From Streptomyces triticagri (GTDB taxonomy: Bacteria > Actinomycetota > Actinomycetes > Streptomycetales > Streptomycetaceae), in NCBI RefSeq assembly GCF_003429565.1, contig NZ_QUAK01000083.1, positions 1,750 to 65,749 on the forward strand: a stretch of DNA of 64,000 nucleotides, in the 5' to 3' direction. The position numbers and the translations under genes were made by a program. Each line of letters starts with the position of its first letter. Position 1 is the stretch's first letter. The notes beneath the pieces are model-generated. The model had not been told where the DNA came from and searched no databases. It saw only the letters and a list, made by a program, of their open reading frames with translations. Below are positions 25,665 to 34,513 of the stretch, in pieces.

Positions 25665-25694
25665 ACTGACTGTCATCACGGTTCGCGATAGCGT
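25665..25694 (+). promoter_or_regulatory. Predicted leaderless promoter of lysR
   Basis: CTGACT (25666) and TAGCGT (25689-25694) with 17 bp between, then 6 bp to the ATG. There is no Shine-Dalgarno. The layout matches the promoter at 23201-23230. Confidence 0.4.
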
Positions 25695-25700
25695 CGCCGT

Positions 25701-26576
25701 ATGTACGACCCGGCGCAGCTGCGCACCTTCCTGGCCGTGGCGCAGACTCTGAGCTTCACCCAGGCCGCCCGCCGCCTGGGCCTGCGGCAGTCGACGGTCA
25801 GCCAGCACGTACGGCGCCTGGAGGCGGCGACCGGGCGGCTGCTGTTCACCCGCGACACCCACAGCGTGGAACTCACCGACGACGGCGAGGCGATGCTCGG
25901 CTTCGCGCGCACGATCCTCGGTGCGCACGAGCGGGCCGCGGAGTTCTTCGCCGGCACCCGGCTGCGCGGGCGGCTGCGCTTCGGGGCCTCGGAGGACTTC
26001 GTGCTCACCCGGCTGCCGGAGATCCTCAAGTCCTTCCGGCACGCGCACCCCGAGGTCGATCTGGAACTGACCGTGGAGCTGTCCGGCACTCTGCACCGGC
26101 GCCTCGCCGACGGCCAGCTCGATCTGGTGCTCGCGAAGCGCCGCCCCGAGGACGTGCCGGGCGATCCGTCGTCCGTGGTCTGGCGGGACGAGCTGGTGTG
26201 GATCGGCGCCGCGGGCCTGCGTCTCGACCCTGCCCGTCCGGTGCCGCTGATCGTCTATCCGCCCCCGGGCATCACCCGCGCCCGGGCGCTCGACGTCCTG
26301 GAGCGGGACGGCCGGTCCTGGCACATCGCCTGCACCAGCGGCAGCCTGAACGGCCTGCTCGCCGCGGCCCGCGCCGGGCTCGGCGTGATGGCCCACACCC
26401 GCGGCCTCGTCCCGCCGGGCCTCGAGCGGATCAGGTCGGGACTGCCGGAGCTCGGGGACGTGGACTTCGTGCTGCTGTACGGTCGGGGCGGCCGGGACCG
26501 CGCCGGGGACGCGGCCCGGGCCCTGGCCCGGTCGATCCTCGCGGGCGGTGACCGGCTGCACCGGGGCAGGCCCTGA
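25701..26576 (+). CDS. LysR-family transcriptional regulator
   Basis: 291 residues. The N-terminal winged helix is classical: QLRTFLAVAQTLSFTQAARRLGLRQSTVSQHVRRLEAATGR followed by LLFTRDTHSVELTDDGEAML. The effector-binding domain (about 90-285) starts LRFGASEDFVLTRLPEILKSF. The gene is divergent from the SBF transporter, the typical arrangement of a LysR activator with its target. The mRNA is predicted to be leaderless. Confidence 0.92.
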   Translation: MYDPAQLRTFLAVAQTLSFTQAARRLGLRQSTVSQHVRRLEAATGRLLFTRDTHSVELTDDGEAMLGFARTILGAHERAAEFFAGTRLRGRLRFGASEDFVLTRLPEILKSFRHAHPEVDLELTVELSGTLHRRLADGQLDLVLAKRRPEDVPGDPSSVVWRDELVWIGAAGLRLDPARPVPLIVYPPPGITRARALDVLERDGRSWHIACTSGSLNGLLAAARAGLGVMAHTRGLVPPGLERIRSGLPELGDVDFVLLYGRGGRDRAGDAARALARSILAGGDRLHRGRP

Positions 26577-26844
26577 ACGGTCGAAAGACGCAGCCGACGC
26601 GTCGGGTCCGTGACCGAGGCGTACAAATTCGGTGGAGATTACGGCAGCGGAACTTACCGGGTGGTCAGGACTCTGCCCCGGCCTCCACCCTTGTGGCCGG
26701 ATTTCGGCTGCTGACCTGTGACGATTACCGCGTGTCCGACCCCGGACACCCCCTCCCGCCCGCCTGCCGCCGTGGGGTACGGTCACGGCGCTGTGCGAGG
26801 CGCAGCAGTGCGAGGCGCACCCAGGGCCCGTCTCAGGAGAACCA

Positions 26845-28668
26845 TTGCGCGAGTTCACCTCCCCACCCCTGACCTCGGCGCCGCCGGTAGGCGGGCTCGC
26901 CGATGTCGTGTTCGACCATGCCGAGGACGATCCGACGCGGACCGTGCTCGGCCGCAAGGTGGACGGTCAGTGGCGGGATGTCGATGCCGCCGGGTTCCGC
27001 GACGAGATCGTGGCGCTCGCCAAGGGCCTGCTCGCCGGCGGGGTGCGATTCGGCGACCGGGTCGCGATCATGTCCCGTACCCGCTACGAGTGGACGCTCT
27101 TCGACTTCGCCCTGTGGACGATCGGCGCGCAGGTGGTGCCGCTGTATCCGACGTCGTCGGCCGAGCAGGTCTTCTGGATGCTGCACGACGCGCAGGTGTC
27201 CTCCTGCATCGTGGAGCACGAGGACCATGCGATGACGATCGGCTCGGTGATCGACCGGCTGCCGTATCTGGAGCGTCTGTGGCAGATGGATGCCGGGGCG
27301 GTCGGTGAACTCACGGCGGCGGGCGCGCACATCGGCGACGACGTGGTGCAGCGCCACCGGCGCGCCGTGATGCCGGACTCGGTCGCCACGGTCATCTACA
27401 CCTCGGGCACCACGGGCCGCCCGAAGGGCTGTGTGATCTCGCACGCCAACTTCATGTACGAGTCCGACACCGTGGTGGGGCGCTGGGAGGAGGTCTTCCA
27501 CTCCAAGCGCGGGGACGAGGCGGCCACCCTGCTCTTCCTGCCGCTGGCCCATGTGTTCGGCCGCATGGTGCAGGTCGCGGCGATCCGCGGCTGGGTGAAG
27601 CTCGGGCATCAGCCGGATCTGAGCGCCTCGGCGCTGATGCCGGATCTGCAGCTGCTCCGGCCCACGTTCATCCTGGCCGTCCCGTACATCTTCGAGAAGA
27701 TCTTCAACGGGGCGCGGCGCAAGGCCGAGTCCGAGGGACGTCTCGGTGCGTTCGACAAGGCCGTCGAGGTGGCGGTGAAGTACGCGGATGCGCTCGAGCA
27801 CAAGGCCTTCGGCACCGGGCCCGGCCCGTCGGCCGGTCTGCGCATGCAGCACCAGCTCTTCGACAAGCTGGTGTACTCCAAGATCCGGGACGCGATGGGC
27901 GGCCGCGTACGGCATGCGATGTCGGGCGGCTCGGGCATGGACCGCCGGCTCGGCCTGTTCTTCGCGGGCGCCGGCGTGATCATCTACGAGGGGTACGGAC
28001 TCACCGAGACGACCGCGGCCGCGACCGCCAACCCGCCGGAGCGCACCCGCTTCGGCACGGTCGGGCAGGCGATCCCCGGCAGCACGATCCACATCGCGGA
28101 CGACGGCGAGGTGTGGGTGTACGGACGCCATGTGTTCCAGGGGTATCTGGGCGATCCGAAGGCCACCGACGCCACCCTGAACGAGGGCTGGCTGGCCACC
28201 GGGGACCTGGGGCACCTCGACGACGACGGCTATCTGACGATCACCGGGCGCAAGAAGGAGATCCTGGTGACCTCGGGCGGCAAGAGCGTCTCGCCGTCCC
28301 AGCTGGAGGAGCGGGTGCGCGACCACCCGTTGGTGGCCCAGTGCATCGTCGTCGGCAACGACCGCCCGTACATCGCCGCCCTGGTCACCCTGGACGCGGA
28401 GGCCATAGACCACTGGCTGAACATGCGGGGCAAACCCAAGCTCACGCCGGCCGAGCTGGTCCGTGACCACGATCTGGAGACCGAGGTGCGCCGGGCCGTG
28501 GTGGCGGCCAACACCCTGGTCTCGCAGGCCGAGTCCATCCGTACGTTCCGGATACTGGCGCACCAGTTCTCCGAGGAGCACGGGCTGCTCACGCCGTCCC
28601 TGAAGCTGAAGCGGAAGGCGATCGAGCAGGCGTACGCGACCGAGGTCGAGGCCCTGTACCACGCCTGA
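26845..28668 (+). CDS. Long-chain acyl-CoA ligase (AMP-binding, FadD15-like)
   Basis: 607 residues from a TTG with AGGAGA 4 bp upstream. Adenylate-forming motifs are in order: P-loop YTSGTTGRPKG near residue 190, FLPLAHVFGRMVQ, GYGLTETTAAAT, WLATGDLGHLDDDGYLTITGRKKEILVTSGGKSVSP with the family's hinge and late lysine, and an insertion typical of long-chain ligases (KIFNGARRKAESEG). The start REFTSPPLTSAPPVGGLADVVF is typical of this actinobacterial group. It activates fatty acids to acyl-CoA. It is followed within 50 bp by the remnant transporter gene. Confidence 0.92.
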   Translation: MREFTSPPLTSAPPVGGLADVVFDHAEDDPTRTVLGRKVDGQWRDVDAAGFRDEIVALAKGLLAGGVRFGDRVAIMSRTRYEWTLFDFALWTIGAQVVPLYPTSSAEQVFWMLHDAQVSSCIVEHEDHAMTIGSVIDRLPYLERLWQMDAGAVGELTAAGAHIGDDVVQRHRRAVMPDSVATVIYTSGTTGRPKGCVISHANFMYESDTVVGRWEEVFHSKRGDEAATLLFLPLAHVFGRMVQVAAIRGWVKLGHQPDLSASALMPDLQLLRPTFILAVPYIFEKIFNGARRKAESEGRLGAFDKAVEVAVKYADALEHKAFGTGPGPSAGLRMQHQLFDKLVYSKIRDAMGGRVRHAMSGGSGMDRRLGLFFAGAGVIIYEGYGLTETTAAATANPPERTRFGTVGQAIPGSTIHIADDGEVWVYGRHVFQGYLGDPKATDATLNEGWLATGDLGHLDDDGYLTITGRKKEILVTSGGKSVSPSQLEERVRDHPLVAQCIVVGNDRPYIAALVTLDAEAIDHWLNMRGKPKLTPAELVRDHDLETEVRRAVVAANTLVSQAESIRTFRILAHQFSEEHGLLTPSLKLKRKAIEQAYATEVEALYHA

Positions 28669-28717
28669 GCCCAGCGGGCGTCGACGCCGCCGTACGCCCC
28701 ATCGCCCTCCCCGTCCG

Positions 28718-30079
28718 GTGGATCTGGGCGACGACCGGGCGATGGGTGTGGCCATGGTCGTCCTGGTCACGGCCGCGGTGGCGGCACTCAGCGCGCTGCG
28801 CGCCTCGCCCTCGGGACGGGCGATGCTGGCGGTGCGCTCGGCGCCGGCCGCCGCGCTGGCCTCCGGCGTTTCGGTGGTCCGTACGAAGCTGCTGCTCTTC
28901 ACGCTCTCCGCGGGGCTCGCGGGCTTCGGCGGGGTGATGTACGCGTCGTACAACACCCGCGTCACGGCTACCGACTTCACTGCGATGACCGGACTGATCT
29001 GGCTGGCCGTGGTGGTGGCGGCCGGGGTGCGCCGGCCGCAGTTCGCCGTGGTCGCAGGGCTGGTCTTCGCCCTCGTACCGCATGTGCTCGCCGACTACGT
29101 GACGGAGTCCGCGCATCTGCCGGTGATCCTCTTCGGCCTGGCCGGACTCGCGCTCGCCAACGACCCGGACGGCTACTGTGCGGCGCTGCCCACACGGTTG
29201 CACCGGCGGCGGGCGGCAAGGGCGGGGGCGGCGCGTGCGGATGCGCCCCCGGTCGAGCGAGCCGTACCGTCGCCGCGCCCCGCGCCCGAGGCCCCCGACT
29301 CGGGTCCGCCGGCGCTCGAACTGCGCGGCGTGCACGCCGGATACGACGGCGCATCCGTACTCCACGGAGTGGACCTGGCCGTGCACGGCGGCGAGATCCT
29401 GGCGCTGCTCGGGCCCAACGGGGCCGGGAAGTCCACGACTTGCCGAGTGGCGGCCGGCCTCCTGTCGTCGTCGTCCGGACGGGTGTACGTCGCCGGGCGG
29501 GACGCCACCGACGGCGGGCCGGTCGCCAGGTCACGGGCCGGCGTGCTGCTCGCTCCCGAGGGGCGCGGCATCTTCCCGGCCCTGTCGATCGAGGAGAACC
29601 TGACCCTGCACCTGCCGGACCGTGCGGATCGGGATGCGGTGTACGGGCGCTTCGCCGGCCTCGCCGATCGCCGCGGGGTCGCCGCCGGCTCGCTGTCCGG
29701 TGGTGAACAGCAGCTGCTGGCGCTCGCGCCGCTGCTGCAGAAGCCACCGCAGGTGCTCATCGCCGACGAGCCGTCGCTCGGCCTCGCGCCGCGGGTGGTG
29801 GACGAGGTGTTCACGCTGCTCCGGGAACTGCGCGCGGCCGGGACGGCACTGCTGCTCGTCGAGGAGAAGGCCGCGGAGATCCTGGGCGTGGCGGACACGG
29901 TGGCCTATCTGTCGCAGGGCCGCGTCTCATGGTGCGGCCCACGCGCGGAGGTCCGCACGGAACGCCTCACGGAGGCGTATCTCGGCATCGCGGGCGGGGC
30001 GGCGACGCCGGACGGGACGGCGGACAGCGGCGGCCGGGCGGGGGGCGGCGCTGCAGCGGAAGGGGTGGCGCGGGCGTGA
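28718..30079 (+). pseudogene. 5'-truncated branched-chain amino-acid-type permease (LivM) fused to LivF-type ATPase
   Basis: 453 residues. Residues 1-150 match only the C-terminal part of a LivM permease (SPSGRAMLAVRSAPAAALASGVSVVRTKLLLFTLSAGLAGFGG, then three or four membrane segments). Residues about 195-425 are a complete LivF-type ATPase (LLGPNGAGKST, SLSGGEQQLLALAPLL, VLIADEPSLGLAP). Full proteins of this fused kind also carry the LivH and N-terminal LivM membrane domains. Here they are missing, and the reading frame stays open back into the end of fadD, so a deletion has probably joined the two. The weak GTG start has no good ribosome-binding site. Transport function is probably lost, though the ATPase may be made. 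Confidence 0.75.
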
Positions 30080-30966
30080 GTGGGACGGCGGGTATGAGTG
30101 GGACGGGCGCGGGTGGCCCGCGCGAGGCGGGCGCAGACCACGTCGGCGTGGTCACCGGCAGCAGGCCGCCGGAAGGCGGTGGCGGTGCCGCCGGAAGGCA
30201 CATCCTGCGGGCCGAGGGCGTAGGTGTGCGGTTCGGTGGTGTCCGTGCCCTGGACGGGGTGAGCCTCGGCGTCGGCGCAGGCGAGGTGTGCGGTCTGATC
30301 GGGCCGAACGGTGCCGGGAAGACCACACTCTTCGACGTACTGTCCGGCATCCGCAGGCCGGACGCGGGACGCATCGTCCTGGACGGCCGGGACGTCACGC
30401 ACCGCTCCCCGGTGTGGCGCGCCCGGCACGGGATGCGCCGGACCTTCCAGCGTCAGCAGCTCTTCGGACAGCTCACGGTGGCCGACAATCTCGTCGTCGC
30501 CCAGGAGTGGCGGGGCGGCGGAGGCGGTTTCGCCGCGGACCTGCTCGCCTCGCCCACCCGTCGCGCCGGGGAGCGTGCCCGGCGGGCGCGGGCGGCCGAT
30601 GTGCTGGAGCTCTGCGGGCTCGGCGAGCACGCCGACGCGTACGCGGGAGCGCTGCCGGTGGGCCGGGCCCGGATGGTGGAGCTGGCCCGCGCCGTGGCCG
30701 ATCCGCCACGGGTGCTGCTCCTGGACGAACCGGCCTCCGGGATGACCGAGGAAGAACGCTCGCGGCTCGCCGCGGTGGTGCGGCGCCTCGCGGACGAGGA
30801 GGGGTGCGCCGTCCTGCTTGTGGAGCACAACGTCGCGTTCGTGATGGAGCTGTGCTCGCGGGTGGTCGTACTCGATCTGGGATCGGTCCTCGCACAGGGC
30901 TCCGCCGCCGAGGTACGGGCGGATGCGCAGGTGCGGGACGCGTATCTCGGCACGGCCGCGAGCTGA
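30076..30966 (+). CDS. Branched-chain amino-acid-type ABC transporter ATP-binding protein (LivG type)
   Basis: 296 residues from the GTG overlapping the upstream stop (GTGA); ATG 30094 is an alternative. After a Gly-rich 40-residue start it has a LivG-type ATPase: GLIGPNGAGKTTLFDVLSGI, RRTFQRQQLFGQLTVADNLVVA, a weakened signature (GALPVGRARMVELARAVA), Walker B VLLLDEPASGM and HNVAFVMELCSRVVVLDLG. The signature motif is LPVGRARMV instead of LSxGxxR, unusual for a working subunit. No binding protein gene is nearby and the permease is truncated, so this looks like part of a decaying transporter. Confidence 0.8.
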   Translation: MSGTAGMSGTGAGGPREAGADHVGVVTGSRPPEGGGGAAGRHILRAEGVGVRFGGVRALDGVSLGVGAGEVCGLIGPNGAGKTTLFDVLSGIRRPDAGRIVLDGRDVTHRSPVWRARHGMRRTFQRQQLFGQLTVADNLVVAQEWRGGGGGFAADLLASPTRRAGERARRARAADVLELCGLGEHADAYAGALPVGRARMVELARAVADPPRVLLLDEPASGMTEEERSRLAAVVRRLADEEGCAVLLVEHNVAFVMELCSRVVVLDLGSVLAQGSAAEVRADAQVRDAYLGTAAS

Positions 30967-31092
30967 GCAGGGTCCCGGGGCGGAACTCCTCCGGCGGACC
31001 CACACACAACTGTCACCGGTCCCGGGAATGCTGGAGAGCCGATGATCGTTGGAACTTGGCACAACTCCCCACCACGTAAGGATCAAGAGTCC

Positions 31093-31926
31093 GTGAGCAA
31101 GGTCCCCACCATCACTCTCAACAACGGCGTCCGCATGCCGCAGCTCGGCTTCGGCGTCTGGCAGGTGCCGGACGACGAGGCGGAGAAGGCGGTCGGCAGC
31201 GCGCTCGGGGCCGGTTACCGCAGCATCGACACTGCGGCCGTGTACGGCAACGAGGCGGGGACGGGCCGCGCCATCGCCGCATCGGGCATCGCCCGCGAGG
31301 AGCTCTTCGTCACCACCAAGCTGTGGAACTCCGACCACGGGTACGACGCCACCCTGCGCGCCTTCGACGCCTCCCTCGACAAGCTCGGCCTCGACCATGT
31401 CGACCTGTACCTGATCCACTGGCCGGTGCCGGCCCGTGACACCTACGTCGAGACGTACAAGGCCTTCGAGAAGCTGCTCGAGGACGGCCGCACCAGGGCC
31501 ATCGGTGTCTCCAACTTCCTTCCCGCGCACCTCGACCGGCTGCTCGGCGAGACGTCCGTGGTGCCGGCGGTGAACCAGATCGAGCTGCACCCGCAGCTGC
31601 AGCAGGCGGAGTCGCGCGCCGTCCACGCGGCACACGGGATCGCGACCGAGGCCTGGTCGCCGCTCGGCCAGGGCAAGGGCCTCCTGGAGGTGCCGACCAT
31701 CGCGGCCGTCGCCCGCAAGCACGACAGGACGCCGGCCCAGATCGTGCTGCGCTGGCACCTTCAGCTGGGGAATGTGGTGATCCCCAAGTCCGTGACCCCG
31801 TCCCGCATCGAGGAGAACATCGACGTCTTCGACTTCGAGCTGGACGACGAGGACCTCGGCGCGATCGCGGCCCTCGACGAGGGCCGCCGCCTGGGCTCCG
31901 ACCCGGCGGAGATGAACGTGGTCTGA
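31093..31926 (+). CDS. Aldo/keto reductase (2,5-diketo-D-gluconate reductase type)
   Basis: 277 residues from the GTG at 31093; the ORF opens 17 codons earlier, but the family starts at SKVPTITLNNGVRMPQLGFG. The catalytic tetrad is visible: Asp and Tyr in SIDTAAVYGNE, Lys in VTTKLWN, His in YLIHWP. The NADPH-binding end has IPKSVTPSRIEENIDVFDFEL. The length fits this bacterial AKR5-type group. It reduces aldehydes or keto-sugars with NADPH; the substrate is unknown. It is a single gene that converges on the SPFH gene. Confidence 0.9.
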   Translation: MSKVPTITLNNGVRMPQLGFGVWQVPDDEAEKAVGSALGAGYRSIDTAAVYGNEAGTGRAIAASGIAREELFVTTKLWNSDHGYDATLRAFDASLDKLGLDHVDLYLIHWPVPARDTYVETYKAFEKLLEDGRTRAIGVSNFLPAHLDRLLGETSVVPAVNQIELHPQLQQAESRAVHAAHGIATEAWSPLGQGKGLLEVPTIAAVARKHDRTPAQIVLRWHLQLGNVVIPKSVTPSRIEENIDVFDFELDDEDLGAIAALDEGRRLGSDPAEMNVV

Positions 31927-31977
31927 GGCCACAACTCCGGCCACCCGCCGGGCAGTACACGGCAGCACACCTGAGGA

Positions 31978-32001
31978 GGAGCTCGGCTACGGCCGGGCTC
32001 C
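31978..32001. terminator. Hairpin between aldo/keto reductase and SPFH genes
   Basis: A 10-bp stem (31978-31987 with 31992-32001, one G-T pair) closed by a TACG loop on a C-G pair, a very stable tetraloop type. It includes the SPFH stop codon and could end transcription from both convergent genes. Confidence 0.6.
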
Positions 32002-32910
32002 TTCGTGCGGGGTCGGGTGGGCGTTGGTGGTAGTGCTCTTGGTGGCCGGTGCCGGGTCCGGTGCCGGGGACTCGGGTTGCCGGGGTGCCTCGCTCAGCTG
32101 GGCGGACTGATCCTGCTGTACGGACTGGTTCTGCTGAGCGGACTGGTTCTGCTGGGCGCGCTCCAGGAAGCGCAACAGCTCGACGGGGAACGGCAGCACC
32201 AGCGTCGAGTTCTTCTCGGCCGCCACGGCCACCACCGTCTGCAACAGCCTCAGCTGCAGCGCCGCCGGCTCGTCCGACATCTCGTGCGCCGCCTCGGCCA
32301 GCTTCTTCGACGCCTGCAGCTCCGCGTCCGCGTTGATCACCCGGGCGCGGCGTTCACGGTCCGCCTCCGCCTGACGCGCCATGGACCGCTTCATGGTCTC
32401 CGGCAGCGAGACGTCCTTGATCTCGACCCGGTCGATGGACACGCCCCATTCCACCGCCGGGCTGTCGATCATCAATTCCAGGCCCTGATTCAATTTCTCG
32501 CGATTCGAAAGGAGATCGTCCAGCTCGCTCTTTCCGATGATGGAACGCAGCGAAGTCTGTGCCATCTGGGAAACCGCGAAACGGTAGTCCTCCACGCGGA
32601 CGATCGCGTCCTCCGGATCGACGACCTTGAAATACACGACGGCGTCGACCCGCACGGTGACGTTGTCGCGGGTGATTCCTTCCTGCGCGGGGACCGGCAG
32701 AGTCACGATCTGCAGATTCACTTTCCGCATGCGGTCGATTGCGGGGATCACCAGGGTGAAACCCGGTCCACGGGCCTGGCCGTGGATACGGCCGAGACGG
32801 AATACGAGGCCCCGTTCGTACTGCTTGACGACTCGGGCGGCGGCGGCGACGTACACGACCGCGGCTGATGCGGTTGCGGCGCCGGCGATGGCGAGTTCCT
32901 CGATCATCAC
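31987..32910 (-). CDS. SPFH/Band 7 (slipin-like) membrane protein
   Basis: 307 residues; GTG 32910 or ATG 32907 follow an AAGGGGG. One N-terminal membrane segment (IAGAATASAAVVYVAAAA), then a slipin-type Band 7 domain: VVKQYERGLVFRLGR, GPGFTLVIPAIDRMRKV, QEGITRDNVTVRVDAVVYFKV, TSLRSIIGKSELDDLLSNRE, and WGVSIDRVEIKDVSLPETM. The C-terminal tail is a Gln/Asn/Ser-rich array (QNQSAQQNQSVQQDQSAQ) followed by Pro-rich sequence. Such proteins scaffold membrane microdomains. No NfeD partner gene is adjacent. Confidence 0.9.
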   Translation of the reverse strand: MMIEELAIAGAATASAAVVYVAAAARVVKQYERGLVFRLGRIHGQARGPGFTLVIPAIDRMRKVNLQIVTLPVPAQEGITRDNVTVRVDAVVYFKVVDPEDAIVRVEDYRFAVSQMAQTSLRSIIGKSELDDLLSNREKLNQGLELMIDSPAVEWGVSIDRVEIKDVSLPETMKRSMARQAEADRERRARVINADAELQASKKLAEAAHEMSDEPAALQLRLLQTVVAVAAEKNSTLVLPFPVELLRFLERAQQNQSAQQNQSVQQDQSAQLSEAPRQPESPAPDPAPATKSTTTNAHPTPHEGARP

Positions 32911-33070
32911 GGCCCCCTTCCGGACCGGAGCGTATTACCACCATAGGCGGACTTCCGCTTTTGAGAAGCGCCCGCGCACCGCCGGCCCGTACGGCACCGG
33001 ATTCGGTCCGTCTGCGGGTCCCCCGCCTCGAACTCCCCCGGTCCTCGTCCGGATCCCCGGACGGGCTGAA

Positions 33071-33994
33071 TCAGTCGGAGGAGCCCGGCAGGGCGGCGAA
33101 GTGCACCGTCTGCGCATCCAGGACGAAGACGTCCGGACGCTGGTGGAGGCTCTCCGGATCCGCCGGATCGAGCAGCCGATCCAGCGTGCGCCGGTCCTCG
33201 GACGTCAGGCCGTCCAGAAGGCCGTCCCGCATGCGCGAGACCGTCGCCACGACATGCTCCCGCCCCGTTTCGGACAGCGGCGCGGGCAGATCCAGCAGAT
33301 ACGTACGGGACACCACATGCCGCAGCCCCGCCCCGGCGAGCAGCGCGGACCAGTCCTCCGGCTCCTCCTTCGCCCCCGGCAGCCCCGCCCGCATCTCCGC
33401 GAACCACTCCGCATGCAGTGCATCGATCCGCGCCTCGAGCCCGGGCCGGCCGATCCCGAACTGGCGTGGCAGATACCGCGCCGGCAGCCCGCCCTCGAGC
33501 AGGACGAGCACACCGCCGGGCGCCATCCGCCGCGCGAACTCACCCAGCGCGGCGCCCTGATCGCCGATGTGGTGCAGCGCCTGCCCGAGCCATACGAGGT
33601 CGAGGTCGGCCAAGTCACCCAGGCCGTCGGGAAGTTCGGCCTGCAGAGTGGCCACCCTGTCGCCCATGCCGATCCGTTCGGCCCGTTCCCGCGCTCGCCG
33701 CAGCAGTTCGGGCGCCTCGTCGACGGCGGTCACCGCGGCGTCGGGGAAGGACTCGGCGAGCAGTGCGGAGATCACCCCTGGGCCGCTGCCGGCGTCGAGC
33801 ATGCGCCGGGGAGCGGCGGCCATCTCCCGCACGTCGTCGATGATCTGCCGGTAGAGCGGCAGATACAGCTCTCCGCGGCGCTCCAGGGTGTCCCCCATCG
33901 CGCCCCAGTCGAGATCCGCCCCACCGTGCCCGTGCGCATGTCCCTGCGCCTGCGCCTGCGCATGTCCCTGCCCGTGCCCGTGATGACCGCCCAT
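33071..33994 (-). CDS. Class I SAM-dependent methyltransferase with histidine-rich N-terminus
   Basis: 307 residues from the ATG at 33994 (an upstream in-frame start at 34060 is possible). Residues 2-25 are nearly all His, Gly, Gln and Ala (GGHHGHGQGHAQ, then GHAHGHGG), suggesting metal binding. The Rossmann-type methyltransferase follows: MLDAGSGPGVISALLAE (motif I), AVTAVDEAPELL, DLDLVWLGQALHHIGDQ and PGGVLVLLEGG. It has no obvious operon partner; SPFH lies 160 bp downstream. Its substrate is unknown; metalloid or small-molecule methylation would fit the His tract, but this is speculation. Confidence 0.85.
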   Translation of the reverse strand: MGGHHGHGQGHAQAQAQGHAHGHGGADLDWGAMGDTLERRGELYLPLYRQIIDDVREMAAAPRRMLDAGSGPGVISALLAESFPDAAVTAVDEAPELLRRARERAERIGMGDRVATLQAELPDGLGDLADLDLVWLGQALHHIGDQGAALGEFARRMAPGGVLVLLEGGLPARYLPRQFGIGRPGLEARIDALHAEWFAEMRAGLPGAKEEPEDWSALLAGAGLRHVVSRTYLLDLPAPLSETGREHVVATVSRMRDGLLDGLTSEDRRTLDRLLDPADPESLHQRPDVFVLDAQTVHFAALPGSSD

Positions 33995-34106
33995 GACCCG
34001 CCGCCCTCTGCCTTCCGTCGTATCGCCGGCTACGGCTCCACCCTCGGCCGCCTCCAGCACGGGAGCAACCCGCCTTGCCGATACCGCAAAAGGCCGCTCG
34101 CGCGGC

Positions 34107-34412
34107 TCAGTCCGCCCCGTGCGCCGCCGCGAGCAGCTGGATCCGGGCCGCCAGCGTGAAGTCCTTGGCGGTCACGGCACCGCCCGCACTGTGCGTGTTC
34201 ACGGCGATGCCGACCGTGTTGTAGCCGAGCGTCAGATCGGAGTGGTGGTCGAGCTCGTCCTGCACCTGGGCGATGTGCATGGCGAGGGCGGCCGCCGCGA
34301 AGTGCGAGCTCACCCGGTACGTACGCACCAGGCGGTCGTCCTCGTGGCTCCAGCCCGGAAGTTCGGTGAGGCGGGTGGCGATGTCCTGCTGCGACAGCGG
34401 TGCGTCCGGCAT
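34107..34412 (-). CDS. Pterin-4a-carbinolamine dehydratase (PCD/DCoH family)
   Basis: 101 residues from the ATG at 34412 with AAGGAG upstream. The family's active-site motif is present: VQDELDHHSDLTLGYNTV (His-His and the following Tyr-Asn), preceded by LPGWSHEDDRLVRTY. The length is normal. The enzyme recycles oxidised pterin cofactor from aromatic amino-acid hydroxylases; no hydroxylase gene is adjacent. It is divergent from the XRE regulator with about 100 bp between. Confidence 0.9.
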   Translation of the reverse strand: MPDAPLSQQDIATRLTELPGWSHEDDRLVRTYRVSSHFAAAALAMHIAQVQDELDHHSDLTLGYNTVGIAVNTHSAGGAVTAKDFTLAARIQLLAAAHGAD

Positions 34413-34501
34413 GACCGCGCTCCTTCGATGCGTGGTACGGGTGGGACTCGCCCCCTGCTTCAAGCCTGCCACGCGAAACGGCCGGACGCCCACCGATCGG
34501 C

Positions 34502-34507
34502 TACCGT
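34502..34507 (+). promoter_or_regulatory. Predicted -10 of a leaderless promoter for the XRE regulator
   Basis: TACCGT ends 6 bp before the ATG at 34514 and there is no Shine-Dalgarno. A convincing -35 was not seen. Confidence 0.3.
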
Positions 34508-34513
34508 CTCCCC

